From positions 2,914,001 through 2,978,000 of the forward strand of contig OZ251224.1 of the NCBI GenBank assembly GCA_965240325.2: DNA of 64,000 nt, given 5' to 3'. Below the pieces are notes generated by a model that made no database searches, was not told the DNA's origin, and worked only from the letters and a program-made list of their open reading frames with translations. Made by a program: the position numbers and the translations under genes. Position 1 is the stretch's first letter. Each line of letters begins with the position of its first letter. The DNA comes from Rebecca billardiae RCC1528. Its lineage: Eukaryota > Haptophyta. Positions 10,963 through 20,672 of this stretch are shown here, one piece after another.

Positions 10963-13533
10963 TCAGGCCTCAACATCCTCCACGACCAACGCTTGCTGAT
11001 TGCGCATGGACGTGGACGTGGTGCCATGATTCCCGCGGCATGACGATGACCGCGCTGCTGGCGATGAGCGCGACGAATACCACCGCGAGAGCGTTCGCGC
11101 CGGCGGCGCGGCCGAGGCGGTGGTGGAGGATGGGGATGCCGACCGCGTCAGCTTCGACGCGAACGCCACCCGGCGGCTGTGACTGTGCGGGTCGATCGGG
11201 TAGATCGCGTCGTCCACGTCGTCATCGTCCGTGTCGTCGTCGTCGTCGTCGTCGTCGTGACGGGGGCGGCGCATGCCGCCGCGAGTGCCGTGCGCGTGCG
11301 CGGCAGCCAAGCGCTGACTCGGCAGCGTGGCCGCAAGCGCGAGCTGCCAGCGGCGGCCCAGGCCGAAGCGCACGCGCCAGTCCTGCACGTCGCTCGGGCT
11401 GAGCGGCGTGAGTGCCGACAGCAGCGTGTGCCAAAAGTCAGCGCGCGCCTTGGCGCGCCGCCGCGCGTCATGCGCGCAGCACAGGCAGAGGCAGCACGCG
11501 AGGAGCGAGAGCAGCAGGCAGCCGCTCAGCCGCGCGATCAGCCACGCCTCCGACTCCGTCAGGTGCACGGGCCCGGCCGGGCGCGGCGGCGGCGACGGCG
11601 CGGGCGGCGACGGCGGCGCCGGCGGCGCGGGCGGCGGCGGCGACGACGGCGGCGAGGCGGGCGCATAGGACGCGTAAGGCTCGGAGCCGTCGTGGGCCAT
11701 GAAGGCGAGGGCGAGCGCGCGGCTGGCGAGCGCCGGGATGCGCGCGCGCAGCAGCGCGTGCTCGAGCGGGGCGCCATCCACGGTGCTCGACGCGACCGGG
11801 GTTCCGATCAGCGCGCCGTCGCCGTCCGCCCACCGCGGCGGCGCCTGCACGACCGCGGCGGGCGCGACGCACCGCCACGCGCCCAGCGTGCCGCCGAGGG
11901 GCAGCAGCGCGCCAAGGCAGATGTGCACGCCAAAGCCGCTCAGCGCGTCCGTCGAGAAGGGCTCGGTGGGCGCGATGCCGCCGGCGCGCGACGAGGCGGC
12001 GAGCTCGAGGAGGACGCCGCCCTCCGCCGACGCGAGCGCCTGCGCCGACGCGCCGCCCCCGCGCTCGCGCAGCGCCGGCGCCTCGATGGCGACGGGCGTG
12101 GACAGCAGCGCGTCCTCAAACCGAAGGCGGAGCGACGACCACCGGCGCGGCCGCGTGGCGGCGCGCAGCTCGCTCGGCGCGGGCGGCGCGGCGACGCGGA
12201 GCGTCGAGGCGGCGAGCAGGCGCACGCTCGCCGAGTCGAGCGCGCTCGCGTTCAGCGGGGCCGTGCGCGCGAGCGCCTCTGGCACAAAGAGCGAGCCGAT
12301 GCCGTCGGGCTCGGCCGCACCCTCGAAGCGCACGCGGCCGAGGCTGGCGCGCGTGAGGGCGGCCGGGCCGGTCCCAACGAGCACGTCGGCGTGCACCGCG
12401 AGCTCGGCGCGCGCGGGCGCGGCGAGGGCGTCGCCCGCGCCCCCGCTGCCCGAGTCGAGCGCCTGCAGCAGCCCGGGCGGCGCGCGCGCGCGGATCTCCG
12501 CCGCGGCGCCGGCCGAGAGCTCAGCCAGCCGCACCGGCGCGTGCAGCCACACGCGCGCGCTGGCGGGCAGCACGCGCGCGGCGCTCGTGCGCGGGGGGCT
12601 CTGGAGCGTGCGCGCGGCGGCGGCGGCGGCGGCGGCGGCGATCGCGTCCGCGCGCTCGGACGAGCTGCCGCCCGCCGCAGCGTGCACCACCGAGCAGCGC
12701 GCCATCGCCGCGCCCCCGAGCGCGGCGAGCTCCGCAGCGCCCACGCACGTGCCGTCGTCGCACCGCACGACGCCGCGCTCGCCGCCGTGCACGAGCGCGT
12801 GCCCCGAGCCGTGGCCGCTGTCGTCCGCGATCGGGGAGCAGCCGTCGTGCGACGGGCACGGCTGCTCGACGGGCACGCACTGCCCGTCGGCGCACAGCCG
12901 CAGCGCCGCGCCGTCCAGCGCCGCGTCCGCGTGCCAGCTGCCGGTGGCGGCTGCCCAGCGCGCGTCGCTGCGACCGCCGGCCGGGGCGCGCCCCGAGGTG
13001 CAGAGCGCATGCGCGTCGACGAACGGGCACGGCGCGGCGAGCGGGAGGCAGCTGCCATCGACGCACCGCTTGGGGGCGTGCGCTGGGCAGCTCGGCAGCG
13101 CCGCACAGCCGCTGGGGGCGCAGCTGCCGTCGAAGCATCGCGCATCGGAGCACGTTGCGCCCGCCTGCAGCGCGAGCTGGGCAGAGCACTGCGCCGGCCG
13201 TGCTGCGCACAGACCGGCGCCCGCGCAGTCCACTTGCTCGGTCGCGTTGCTGCCGATTTGCACCCACGCCTCGCGCGAGCTCGCCGCGCACGCGCCCGCG
13301 AACGCGCGCGGCGGCGGTGGCGGCGGCGAGCGGCCGATGGACTCGACGTCGAGTGCGCAGTCGTCGCCCGCCCAGCCGGCATCGCACGTGCATGCGCCCG
13401 AGAGGCACGCGCCACGGCCGCTACAGTCCGCCGGGCACGTCGTCTGCGCCGTGGCGCAGACGAGCACCGCGGCTAGCCGGAGCCACAGCCGTTGCATGGC
13501 GGGCTGTCCTGTGCTGCCGGCCTGGGCAGCCAT
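10963..13533 (-). CDS. EGF-domain single-pass membrane protein with repeated C-x-D-G-x-C motifs and Asp-rich cytoplasmic tail
   Basis: Predicted cell-surface or secretory-pathway protein, ~856 aa from Met 13533 or ~844 from Met 13497; the latter gives a cleaner signal peptide (MQRLWLRLAAVLVCATAQ). Directly after it lies one complete EGF-like module (CPADCSGRGACLSGAC, then TCDAGWAGDDC). Four copies of a C-x-D-G-(S/Q/T)-C motif follow (CFDGSC, CVDGSC, CADGQC, CDDGTC) with intervening 'PCP' cysteines. A long Cys-poor Ala-rich ectodomain comes next, then a Pro-rich stalk, a membrane span (LIARLSGCLLLSLLACCLCL) and a basic cytoplasmic part. The tail carries an Asp run (~16 D with one T and V) encoded by GTC/CGT repeats at 11219-11260. 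The ligand is unknown. Head-to-head with the dihydrouridine synthase. Confidence 0.6.
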   Translation of the reverse strand: MAAQAGSTGQPAMQRLWLRLAAVLVCATAQTTCPADCSGRGACLSGACTCDAGWAGDDCALDVESIGRSPPPPPPRAFAGACAASSREAWVQIGSNATEQVDCAGAGLCAARPAQCSAQLALQAGATCSDARCFDGSCAPSGCAALPSCPAHAPKRCVDGSCLPLAAPCPFVDAHALCTSGRAPAGGRSDARWAAATGSWHADAALDGAALRLCADGQCVPVEQPCPSHDGCSPIADDSGHGSGHALVHGGERGVVRCDDGTCVGAAELAALGGAAMARCSVVHAAAGGSSSERADAIAAAAAAAAARTLQSPPRTSAARVLPASARVWLHAPVRLAELSAGAAAEIRARAPPGLLQALDSGSGGAGDALAAPARAELAVHADVLVGTGPAALTRASLGRVRFEGAAEPDGIGSLFVPEALARTAPLNASALDSASVRLLAASTLRVAAPPAPSELRAATRPRRWSSLRLRFEDALLSTPVAIEAPALRERGGGASAQALASAEGGVLLELAASSRAGGIAPTEPFSTDALSGFGVHICLGALLPLGGTLGAWRCVAPAAVVQAPPRWADGDGALIGTPVASSTVDGAPLEHALLRARIPALASRALALAFMAHDGSEPYASYAPASPPSSPPPPAPPAPPSPPAPSPPPRPAGPVHLTESEAWLIARLSGCLLLSLLACCLCLCCAHDARRRAKARADFWHTLLSALTPLSPSDVQDWRVRFGLGRRWQLALAATLPSQRLAAAHAHGTRGGMRRPRHDDDDDDDDTDDDDVDDAIYPIDPHSHSRRVAFASKLTRSASPSSTTASAAPPARTLSRWYSSRSSPAARSSSCRGNHGTTSTSMRNQQALVVEDVEA

Positions 13534-13714
13534 CGTGGATTCGTGGTGAGCACCTCGTCGCATCAGCAGAGTCTTCTCATCGGCTCATCGCACTCGTGGA
13601 CGCACGTGCGGCGTGGCCGGCGGCCTTGCCGCGGACCACAGCGGCCAACGGCGAAGGGCGCACGACGTGCGCTTCCCGACAGCGGCGCTCACTGCGCCAG
13701 CGTGTGCGCGCTGG
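13534..13714. promoter_or_regulatory. Divergent promoter, EGF-protein / DUS
   Basis: 180-220 bp between the two start codons, depending on which starts are used. No TATA box or recognisable operator is visible. Confidence 0.4.
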
Positions 13715-14980
13715 ATGCTGCTGCCGGCGACGCTGCTCGCGCTCGCGCTTGACGCTCGCGCGCACGGGAGCACGGCGCGCGCGCCCACCATGCGCCGTGG
13801 GCTCGCGCTCGCGACGGCCCCGCCGATGCCCTCGCCCGAGCGCTTCAGCGTGGCTCCCATGATGGACTACACCGATCGCCACTTCCGCTACTTCTTCCGC
13901 CTGCTCAGCCGGCGCGCAGTGCTCTACACCGAGATGGTCGTCGCGAACTCGATCGTGTACAACCCGGACAATGTCGAGCGCTGGCTCGGCTGCGTGGACG
14001 GTGCCGAGTTTGGCGCGCCGCGCGACGTGCTGCAGCTCGGTGGCTCGGCCGCCGAGCCGCTGAAGACCGCCTCCCGCCGCGCGCTCGAGTTCCCGTACTC
14101 GGCCGTCAACCTGAACTGCGGCTGTCCGAGCGAGCGCGTCGCGGGCTCGGGCGCGTTTGGGGCGTCGCTCATGCGCGAGCCCGAGCACGTCGCCTCCCTC
14201 TGCGCCGCGATGCTCGAGGGCACGCGCGGCGAGCTGCCCGTGACGGTGAAGTGCCGCATCGGCGTCGACGACGACGACTCGTACGAGGCGCTGCGCCGCT
14301 TCGTCGACGTCGTGTCGGGCGCGGGCGTGCAGCACTTTGTCGTGCACGCGCGCAAGGCGATCCTCAACATGCACCTCACGCCGCACCAGAATCGCAACGT
14401 GCCGCCGCTGCGGCCGGAGATGGTGTACGCGCTGGCCGACGAGTTCGAGCCGGCGCGCGTGCGCTTCACGCTGAACGGCGGCATCGTGAGCGTCGCGCAG
14501 GCGCGCGAGTGCCTCGAGCGCGCGCCGCGGCTCGCGGGCGTGATGGTCGGGCGCGACGTGACCAACCGGCCCTTCCACTGGGCGCACTCGGAGCGCGCGC
14601 TGTACGGCGGCGGGGCGGCGCACGCGGCGCCGACGCGCGGGGAGGTGCTCGCCGCGTACGCCGCGTACGCGCGGCGCGAGCTGCGCGAGCGCGGCGCGCG
14701 CGAGTCCGCGCTGATCAAGCCGCTGCACAACCTGTTCCACGGAGCGCCGGGCGCGCGCGGCTTCCGCCGCGCGCTCGCGCAGCTGACCGCGGAGCACGGC
14801 GCGGGCGCGGCCGTCGACGGCATCGAGGCGGCGGCCGAGGGCGCCGTGCCAATCGATGTGCTGAACGAGCCTGCCGATGAGCGCGCGCGCGATGCGCCCG
14901 AGAGAGACTACGCGGAGAGCGCGCGAGGGGCCAGCGCCCAGGATGCCGAGCCCGCCCTGATGCGCACAGGCCATCACTGA
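13715..14980 (+). CDS. tRNA-dihydrouridine synthase, DusA-type
   Basis: FMN enzyme that reduces uridine in the tRNA D-loop with NADPH. From the Met at 13715 it has 421 aa. The frame is open to 13613 (455 aa), but the 13715 start gives a hydrophobic leader (MLLPATLLALALDARAHG), suggesting organelle targeting. Family motifs are in order: VAPMMDYTDRHFRYFFR (~45), VLYTEMV, NLNCGCPSERV with the catalytic Cys (~132) and GAFGASLM, VTVKCRIGVDD (~185), HARKAIL with LTPHQNRNVPPLRP (~211-230), RFTLNGGI (~250) and VMVGRDV. The HARKA...NR...PPL pattern is typical of DusA (U20/U20a) rather than DusB or eukaryotic Dus1-4, consistent with an endosymbiont-derived plastid or mitochondrial enzyme. Intronless. 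Confidence 0.88.
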   Translation: MLLPATLLALALDARAHGSTARAPTMRRGLALATAPPMPSPERFSVAPMMDYTDRHFRYFFRLLSRRAVLYTEMVVANSIVYNPDNVERWLGCVDGAEFGAPRDVLQLGGSAAEPLKTASRRALEFPYSAVNLNCGCPSERVAGSGAFGASLMREPEHVASLCAAMLEGTRGELPVTVKCRIGVDDDDSYEALRRFVDVVSGAGVQHFVVHARKAILNMHLTPHQNRNVPPLRPEMVYALADEFEPARVRFTLNGGIVSVAQARECLERAPRLAGVMVGRDVTNRPFHWAHSERALYGGGAAHAAPTRGEVLAAYAAYARRELRERGARESALIKPLHNLFHGAPGARGFRRALAQLTAEHGAGAAVDGIEAAAEGAVPIDVLNEPADERARDAPERDYAESARGASAQDAEPALMRTGHH

Positions 14981-15696
14981 GTGTGTATTGTCGTCACTGT
15001 GTAACTAGTACTGTAGCATAGCTAGTATCATACTACCTATAAAAGGGCCGAGCCACGATAACTGTCATGTTACCGGTTACCCAGATCGCGCGGACAGTTT
15101 AAAAACCCATCGTTTTGGTCAAAAATGGGCGCAAAGTCTGGTCTTTCTGCCGGCGGATCGCGTGATGGCAGAGGAGCACTGCTGACTGCAGCTGCGCCTT
15201 CTCGGTTCTCCCCCGGGCGACCCGGCGCCAGCGGCGCGGCCGCGCGGCGCGCGCGCGGCTGCGACTCGGCGCTCGCGCTCGACCCGTTACCCGTACGACG
15301 GCCGCACCGGACTCGCTGCGCCCCTTGGCTCGCTTGCCCACAGAGCGCCGCGCGGACCTGGCATGCGTGCCGCGGCCCACGCCCGAGGTGCCAATCTCAA
15401 ATTTGTGCGACATTCAGGGCGGCGAGGTCGGCACCGTCGACGAGTAGGATGGGTTCTTGACCTCCGCACGTCCCACGGCCACGCGGAAGTCAAGAGCGCG
15501 TCGGAGCGGCCGGGGACCGCGACCTCGTCGCTGTGAATGTCGCACAAATTCGCGTGGGCCGTGGCCGACGTCGTCGCACGATGGCGGCTGCCTGACAGTT
15601 ATAGTGAAATGACCCTTTACTATACTGAGTCTGATGTCGTAGTATACATAAAGTAAAGTAAGCTACCGTAGCTACATTCTACAGTTGACACATGAG
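14981..15696. other. Intergenic with an imperfect foldback (15374-15561)
   Basis: Mixed-composition spacer. The only structure seen is an inverted repeat with indels between ~15374-15430 and ~15520-15561. Its best core is a perfect 17-bp pair at 15400-15416 and 15534-15550, flanked by GGCCCACG / CGTGGGCC. No gene is recognised. Confidence 0.5.
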
Positions 15697-16305
15697 TATG
15701 GAGCGCTCGTTGGAACTTGGCGGGGCTTGGAACTTGACACCGCATTTCCCAGCGAAGTGCCCCATCTCGTCGGGGCTGGCACGGTCGGCACACGCTCCTG
15801 AGCGCTCGCTTTGCGGTGCGGCAGGCCTTGGGCAGCCCAGACAGACATGCCGCGACCGAATTACCGGGCCATGCGCGCACCACACCCGCGCTACATGGCC
15901 TACGCGCTGGACGACTGAGAGGCAACGCCGAACCACTGCATTCCACTGCCCGGCATGCACCCCGAGTCACCTTCAGAGGGCGTCGACGAGCGCAGAGCGG
16001 GTGCGTGGGAGTTCGACCAACTCGTGTACCTTCTTGCAAGCACCAGCGGCGAGGTCGCAAGCCGAACCTTGACCAGCCGTGGAACTTGAGCTGGTCGGCA
16101 GCAAAACCACCGTTCAACCCGGATCAAGTTAGCAGCGTGCGAGGAGGAGGCGCGGTGCGCGTCCGCGGCTGGCGAGAGGCGTCCGGACCGTGCCGTTCTC
16201 GGCCGCGCCCGCGCGCTTCCCGCCGCCGCGGGCCCCGTGTACGCCCGTCGTCGCCCTCGCCGCGCGGGCGCCAAACCGGCGTCAAGTTCCAACGAGCGCT
16301 CCATA
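15697..16305. mobile_element. TA-flanked terminal-inverted-repeat element (MITE-like), 609 bp
   Basis: A perfect 23-bp inverted repeat bounds the element: 15697-15719 and 16283-16305. If the outer TA on each side is a target-site duplication, the terminal repeat starts TGGAGCGCTCGTTGGAAC, consistent with Tc1/mariner-type insertion. The GGAACTTG motif recurs just inside the left end and inside the element (near 16080), suggesting sub-terminal repeats. No transposase frame is visible, so it would be non-autonomous. It ends 18 bp upstream of the next gene's first ATG and so probably contributes its promoter or 5' UTR. Confidence 0.6.
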
Positions 16306-16323
16306 TATATATAAACAAAATGC

Positions 16324-17724
16324 ATGCGTAAGACGACGACGACGATGGCGGCGCCAAGCACAAGTGGCTGGTCGGCCTCCCTCACGTTCGTCCTTCTTGC
16401 GGCTGCGTACGTCGGGCGCTCTGATGGCAGTGGGTGCACGGTGGATCTTTCCACCGCCACGTCGGCCCCACCCGTGCGCTCGGCGATGGCACGTGTGCTG
16501 GCGAACGGCAACACATCGGTCCGCGAGGCGTTTGTGTGGGCACACCACGCGCCCCTTCCGGTCGGCGCGCCCTGCCCGCTAGTTGCAGCCGTGGTGCCGG
16601 GCCTGGCGCGCGTGTGCAACTACACAGCTCTCACCCGCCACTTTGTCGCGCCATGCGTGCAGGGCATCGCGACCCTCACTGTCGTACTCCAGGACTATGG
16701 CGACGATGGCCTGTTCGAGGCGTGCGCGGCGACGTTCCGGACCGCCGTGCAGGGCACGCAGTGCAGCCTGCTCCTCGTGCGCCAGTGGTTCATCCAGACA
16801 TCGGCCGAGCCGTTCTGCGCTGCCGAGCTGGCGGCCGCGCGTCGCCCCCTGAGGCTGGAGGCGCGCAAGTACACGGCCAAGCGCTTTGGTCGCGTGTTCG
16901 TGCAGACACTCGCGGTCGGCCGAGCATGGGAGTGGGCACGGGCCTTCCACCCGTCGGCCGCGGCGTACGCACGGGTGCGGCTCGATAGCCTCTGGGGCGC
17001 ATGGACCAGCCCAAGCGCGCGTGCGCCCGATCTGCTCATCACAGACTCGAACACGTACGCCGAGGACTCCGACGACGGCGCGCGCTTTGCGGGCGACATG
17101 TACGCCTTCATGGACGCGCGCTCGGGTGCGGCGTACTTCGAGGCGTGGCGCGGGTGGAAGGCGGTGCGCTGCACGTCGGTGTGCGGCGCCGGCAGCGCGA
17201 CGAGCGCGTGCTACTTCTACCTGATCGCGCAGCGCTGCACCGGCGAGACCGCGCTCACGGCGCGGCTGTGCGAGACGCTGGGCGGATCGAACGCGTCGCA
17301 GGTAGCCGCGCCCGCGGGCAGCCCGCCGCCCGTGCGGCCGCGTTGGCGCCGGGCGGATCGGACGCCGTTCCCGTACCTCTTCGCGGTCAACGCGACGCAC
17401 GTCCGCTACCGCCACTCGAAGGCGATCAGCCCCGAAGCAGCCGTCGCGCTGCTGGACGCGCGGCGCAAGGCCGTGTGGGGTCGGGCCGACGACACGTGCG
17501 TGCCGTGCTGGCTGCCCGGTCCCAGACACATCTCCGGCCTGCAGCCAGAGATCAAGCCGAGGCTCACCAGGGAGGTGCTGGATTCGCAGTGCGCGCAGGG
17601 TGATTTCATACGTCGGCAGTGCCTTTTTGAGGCGCAGCACAGGGACCATCATGCCCGCGTCCAGCTGGCGGCCGCTGCGGCCCACAGGTCCGGTGATGCG
17701 CTCGGCGCTGCCGAGGCGGCTTAG
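16324..17724 (+). CDS. Secreted/luminal protein, possible glycosyltransferase-like, unrecognised
   Basis: 466 aa, intronless. The first Met (16324) and Met 8 both give an N-terminal hydrophobic segment (SLTFVLLAAAYVG) consistent with a signal peptide or anchor. The mature part has many cysteines and several Asn-X-Ser/Thr sites. The middle resembles, only in outline, algal glycosyltransferase-like proteins: a WEWARAFHPSAAAYARVR helix, then a DS-x-W turn, 'DLLITDSN', 'AGDMYAFMDARSGAAYFEAW'. No clear DxD. I cannot name a family. The promoter region coincides with the inverted-repeat element that ends at 16305. Confidence 0.5.
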   Translation: MRKTTTTMAAPSTSGWSASLTFVLLAAAYVGRSDGSGCTVDLSTATSAPPVRSAMARVLANGNTSVREAFVWAHHAPLPVGAPCPLVAAVVPGLARVCNYTALTRHFVAPCVQGIATLTVVLQDYGDDGLFEACAATFRTAVQGTQCSLLLVRQWFIQTSAEPFCAAELAAARRPLRLEARKYTAKRFGRVFVQTLAVGRAWEWARAFHPSAAAYARVRLDSLWGAWTSPSARAPDLLITDSNTYAEDSDDGARFAGDMYAFMDARSGAAYFEAWRGWKAVRCTSVCGAGSATSACYFYLIAQRCTGETALTARLCETLGGSNASQVAAPAGSPPPVRPRWRRADRTPFPYLFAVNATHVRYRHSKAISPEAAVALLDARRKAVWGRADDTCVPCWLPGPRHISGLQPEIKPRLTREVLDSQCAQGDFIRRQCLFEAQHRDHHARVQLAAAAAHRSGDALGAAEAA

Positions 17725-20333
17725 CGACTAGCTAAGCGAGCGGCGTCGACGATGTATCATCATATCATACGTTCGTGCGCATCTTTCAAGCCTGCACTGC
17801 CTTCTATGAGTTGGGCCACGTGGCAGCTGACGCCGACGGTCCGACGGCGCCGGCGCCCGAGAGTCCGCGAGACCGTGGCGATATTGACACCCCACAAGTA
17901 CATACAACAGTGTCGTTAACAGTGTAGGCACGTGGACAGGTCCATCGGGGTTGATGAAGACAGTCTGAATAAGAACGAAAACTGTAAACTCCTCGGAATT
18001 CGACGCTCGCGCGTCGACTCGTCGTCGGCGACCGTTGACAGTTGTAGATTGAAGATCCCAGTACTGGTTCGGTATGAATCTCGACCCGGGAATGAATATG
18101 AGGGTAATAAAAGGGCTTGTCCGTTGTGAGCAAGTCCGGGTGGCGGATCGATCCGTGGTCAAATTCGCGGCGGCCAGCGCTGGCTCAGCGGCTACTAGGG
18201 CATGCTGGTGGACTCTTTTGGCTGTCCGGAAGGGCTTGGGCAGGACTTTTACTTATTGGGCTATCTTTTGGCTCACATAGGACTTCAGACTGCCATCTTT
18301 TGGCTCAGCCAATGGTTTGCACGAGTTGGCGGAGGCCTTGCGGCGACAACGCCCTTGGCCCTCGTTGACTCCCCTCCTCCGGCCCTCGCACTTGGTCGCT
18401 GACGATGGCGCCCGGCGAGGGGTTCAAACACCCTGAGACCGCGCGTGGGGAGCGACCTCAAGGCGCGTTTGGCAACGCACGATCGACGCTAAACGCCGTG
18501 GCATCGCGTGCATGACTCCCACTGGCACATATACGCGTGTCGGCAGGGGACGCGCCTGACCACCCACGTGGCGTCTGATTGCTAAGTCGAAGCAGTCCAT
18601 GCGCAACAAGCTCTTGTCAGCGCCGGCGTTGGCGCTGCTCACGTTGCTGACTTCGGTGCTAGCGCCGCCGACCTTCGGTGGACGCGGCCGTATCTCGCGA
18701 TGCCATGCCGGCCGCGGCCGATGCGGGGCGCCGTGGCGTTGCCCTTCGCCGACGACGTGACGCACACGCGCGCGCCCGTGACACCGACGCCGCCTGTGCG
18801 CGCGGCCCTCGGCGGCCGCCGCTGCCGTTAGCGGGCGGCGACGCGGGTGATGGGTAGACGCGCACTACAGTCTCAGCTGCGAGCGCACGCCCTCTGTGGC
18901 GCCGGCAGTGCCGAATGCGCCGCCCGCCGCCGCGCCGCACAGCGCGCCGCCCGCCGTTGCGTGCCTAGCAGCGGCGGCCGCGCTCGCGCGCGCCGACAGC
19001 CGCGGCGCTGCGCAGCTTGTCGCGGCGGCGCTGGGCGCATGGCTGAGAGGCGCGATCAGCAGCAGATATGCGAGAGGAAGCACACCGTGGAGCGAGGGAC
19101 CATGCGCGTGCGTCCGCGCTCGCGAAGCCGGCCCCTGCTGCACGGTAGGTGAGTGCGAGATCGTGGTCGGCCCAGAGCTTCAGCAGCTTGGGCTCCGGGC
19201 GGTACCGGGGACGAGGCGCTAAAGCTGCTCGGGGGCGGCCCTGCGATCGCCAACGTCGCGGACGCTCTTGCCGCCGTGATGCGTGCCACTTGGCGCGTGA
19301 GGCGGCTGAGGAAGGCACATGGGTGCACCGCAGCAGCCCTCCAGTGTCTCTGAGTGCCGCAGAGGCTGGACGACACCCTCACTGAGTCACTCGGCCGCTC
19401 AGTCACTCGCACACGCGCGCGCATTTGCATCGGGAGTCGCATACAGGCCGCGGCACCGGTCCACCGCACCTGCACTCGCGCGCCCCGTCGTCAGGCCAGC
19501 CCTCCTTGCTCTCGCGGCGCTGAGTCCTTTGTGACAGCGACCCACCCAGTGGCACGTGCTGTTGGCAGCCGTGCGCTGTGCCGTGTGCGTATGCAATAGC
19601 CATCCGCTGACTGACACACGCTTTCGTGCGCATCGGCCGAGGCGACTGTTCGCCCGCATTCCGCCGCCTCCTCTCGTCTGTCGCGTGACCACCTGCACAG
19701 CTCCACTTCAGCTCGCACGTGTGCGGAGGCTGCTGATGGGCGGAGTGCCGCCCACTTGCGCGATGGCCGCTGACTGGCCTGAGACGCGCCCCGCACTCGA
19801 GCGCTCCTCTTGCTCAGCAGCAGTGGTCGATGAGTGAATCAGCCAGCTGCCCATTGAATGCATCGGCCTGTGGTTGTGACGGCAGGGCGTGTGCGCACCG
19901 CTACCGCCTCACTGAGCCCAGGTCTGACGGCGTGCGCTTTGCCTGCGGAGGCGGGAGGGGTCGCTGTCATCGCCTGTCATGAGGGCTGCAGAGACGAGCA
20001 GGCGTGACCGATTCAGCCACAGTCGACTGATGGCACGTCTGTAGCCGAGGCCTGACGTCCCTGGCCGAGCGCCCAGCTGTATCAGACTGACCGCCACTAT
20101 CACCAACTACGATGATCCTGCTGTTCCTCCCTCTCTTCTTCCCCCTCTCTTCTCCCTCCTTCCTGCTCCTCCTCTCTCCTTTTTTCTCCCCTCTCCTTTT
20201 TCTGGCGCGAGTTTACAATAACTCCACCAGCATGGACAATTTGCCGGCTCAGCCGCCTCCGCGCTTTGACTTAGAGGTGGCCAGCGTCGCCCGGGGTCCC
20301 CACCTGCTTTGATCGCACCGCCGCGCGTCCGCC
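17725..20333. other. Gene-poor 2.6-kb spacer with a long pyrimidine tract
   Basis: No protein with family-like features was found here; the open frames are short or arise from base bias. A tract of about 95 pyrimidine-dominated bases (C/T with very few purines) lies at 20112-20205, 130 bp upstream of the small ORF at 20334. It may be a promoter element or a splice-acceptor tract, which cannot be decided here. Short TTTTGGCT repeats occur at 18214-18305. Confidence 0.4.
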
Positions 20334-20672
20334 ATGTTCCCGATGAACATCGAGAAGAGCACAGGCGGATCGCCCTACCTGAGCGAGTCTCCGGACGACT
20401 CGAAGATGACCGACACCTATTACATCTGGGGCAACAAGGGGTCTGGCCTGTCCATCGGCGTCCGGTACGACGTGGACTACGCCGAGGCGCACGAGCTCGA
20501 CGAGAAGACGTCCATGCCGCACTTCTTGGACGGAGACGTGTTCAGCGGCGGGAACGCCTTCATGCAGACCTTCGGTCAGCCAGTGCCTCTCGTCGAGGCG
20601 TTCGCCGAGAGCGACACGGGCGTCGAGCCGTGCAACAGCCCCCACATGTCGGGCGCTAGCCACTGCCACTAA
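20334..20672 (+). CDS. Small acidic hypothetical protein, 112 aa
   Basis: Starts MFPMNIEKSTGG and ends in SGASHCH before TAA. It uses GC-ending codons like the recognised genes and stands out from the surrounding low-coding sequence. It contains YYIWGNKGSG followed by a strand-like 'SIGVRYDVDY'. I recognise no family and see no signal or membrane segment. It could be complete or one exon of a larger gene, since the pyrimidine tract upstream would suit an intron end. Confidence 0.45.
   Translation: MFPMNIEKSTGGSPYLSESPDDSKMTDTYYIWGNKGSGLSIGVRYDVDYAEAHELDEKTSMPHFLDGDVFSGGNAFMQTFGQPVPLVEAFAESDTGVEPCNSPHMSGASHCH

Noticed and set aside
11179-13476. 765-codon + strand frame opposite the EGF protein
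   Set aside because: Antisense shadow with no domain; the minus strand has a signal peptide, an EGF module and a membrane span.
18424-19800. Several 90-140 codon frames on both strands
   Set aside because: Arg/Ala-rich, mutually overlapping and without protein features; typical chance frames in GC-rich DNA.
20112-20205. Pyrimidine tract as a definite splice acceptor for the 20334 ORF
   Set aside because: No matching upstream exon could be found, so it is only noted as a possibility.
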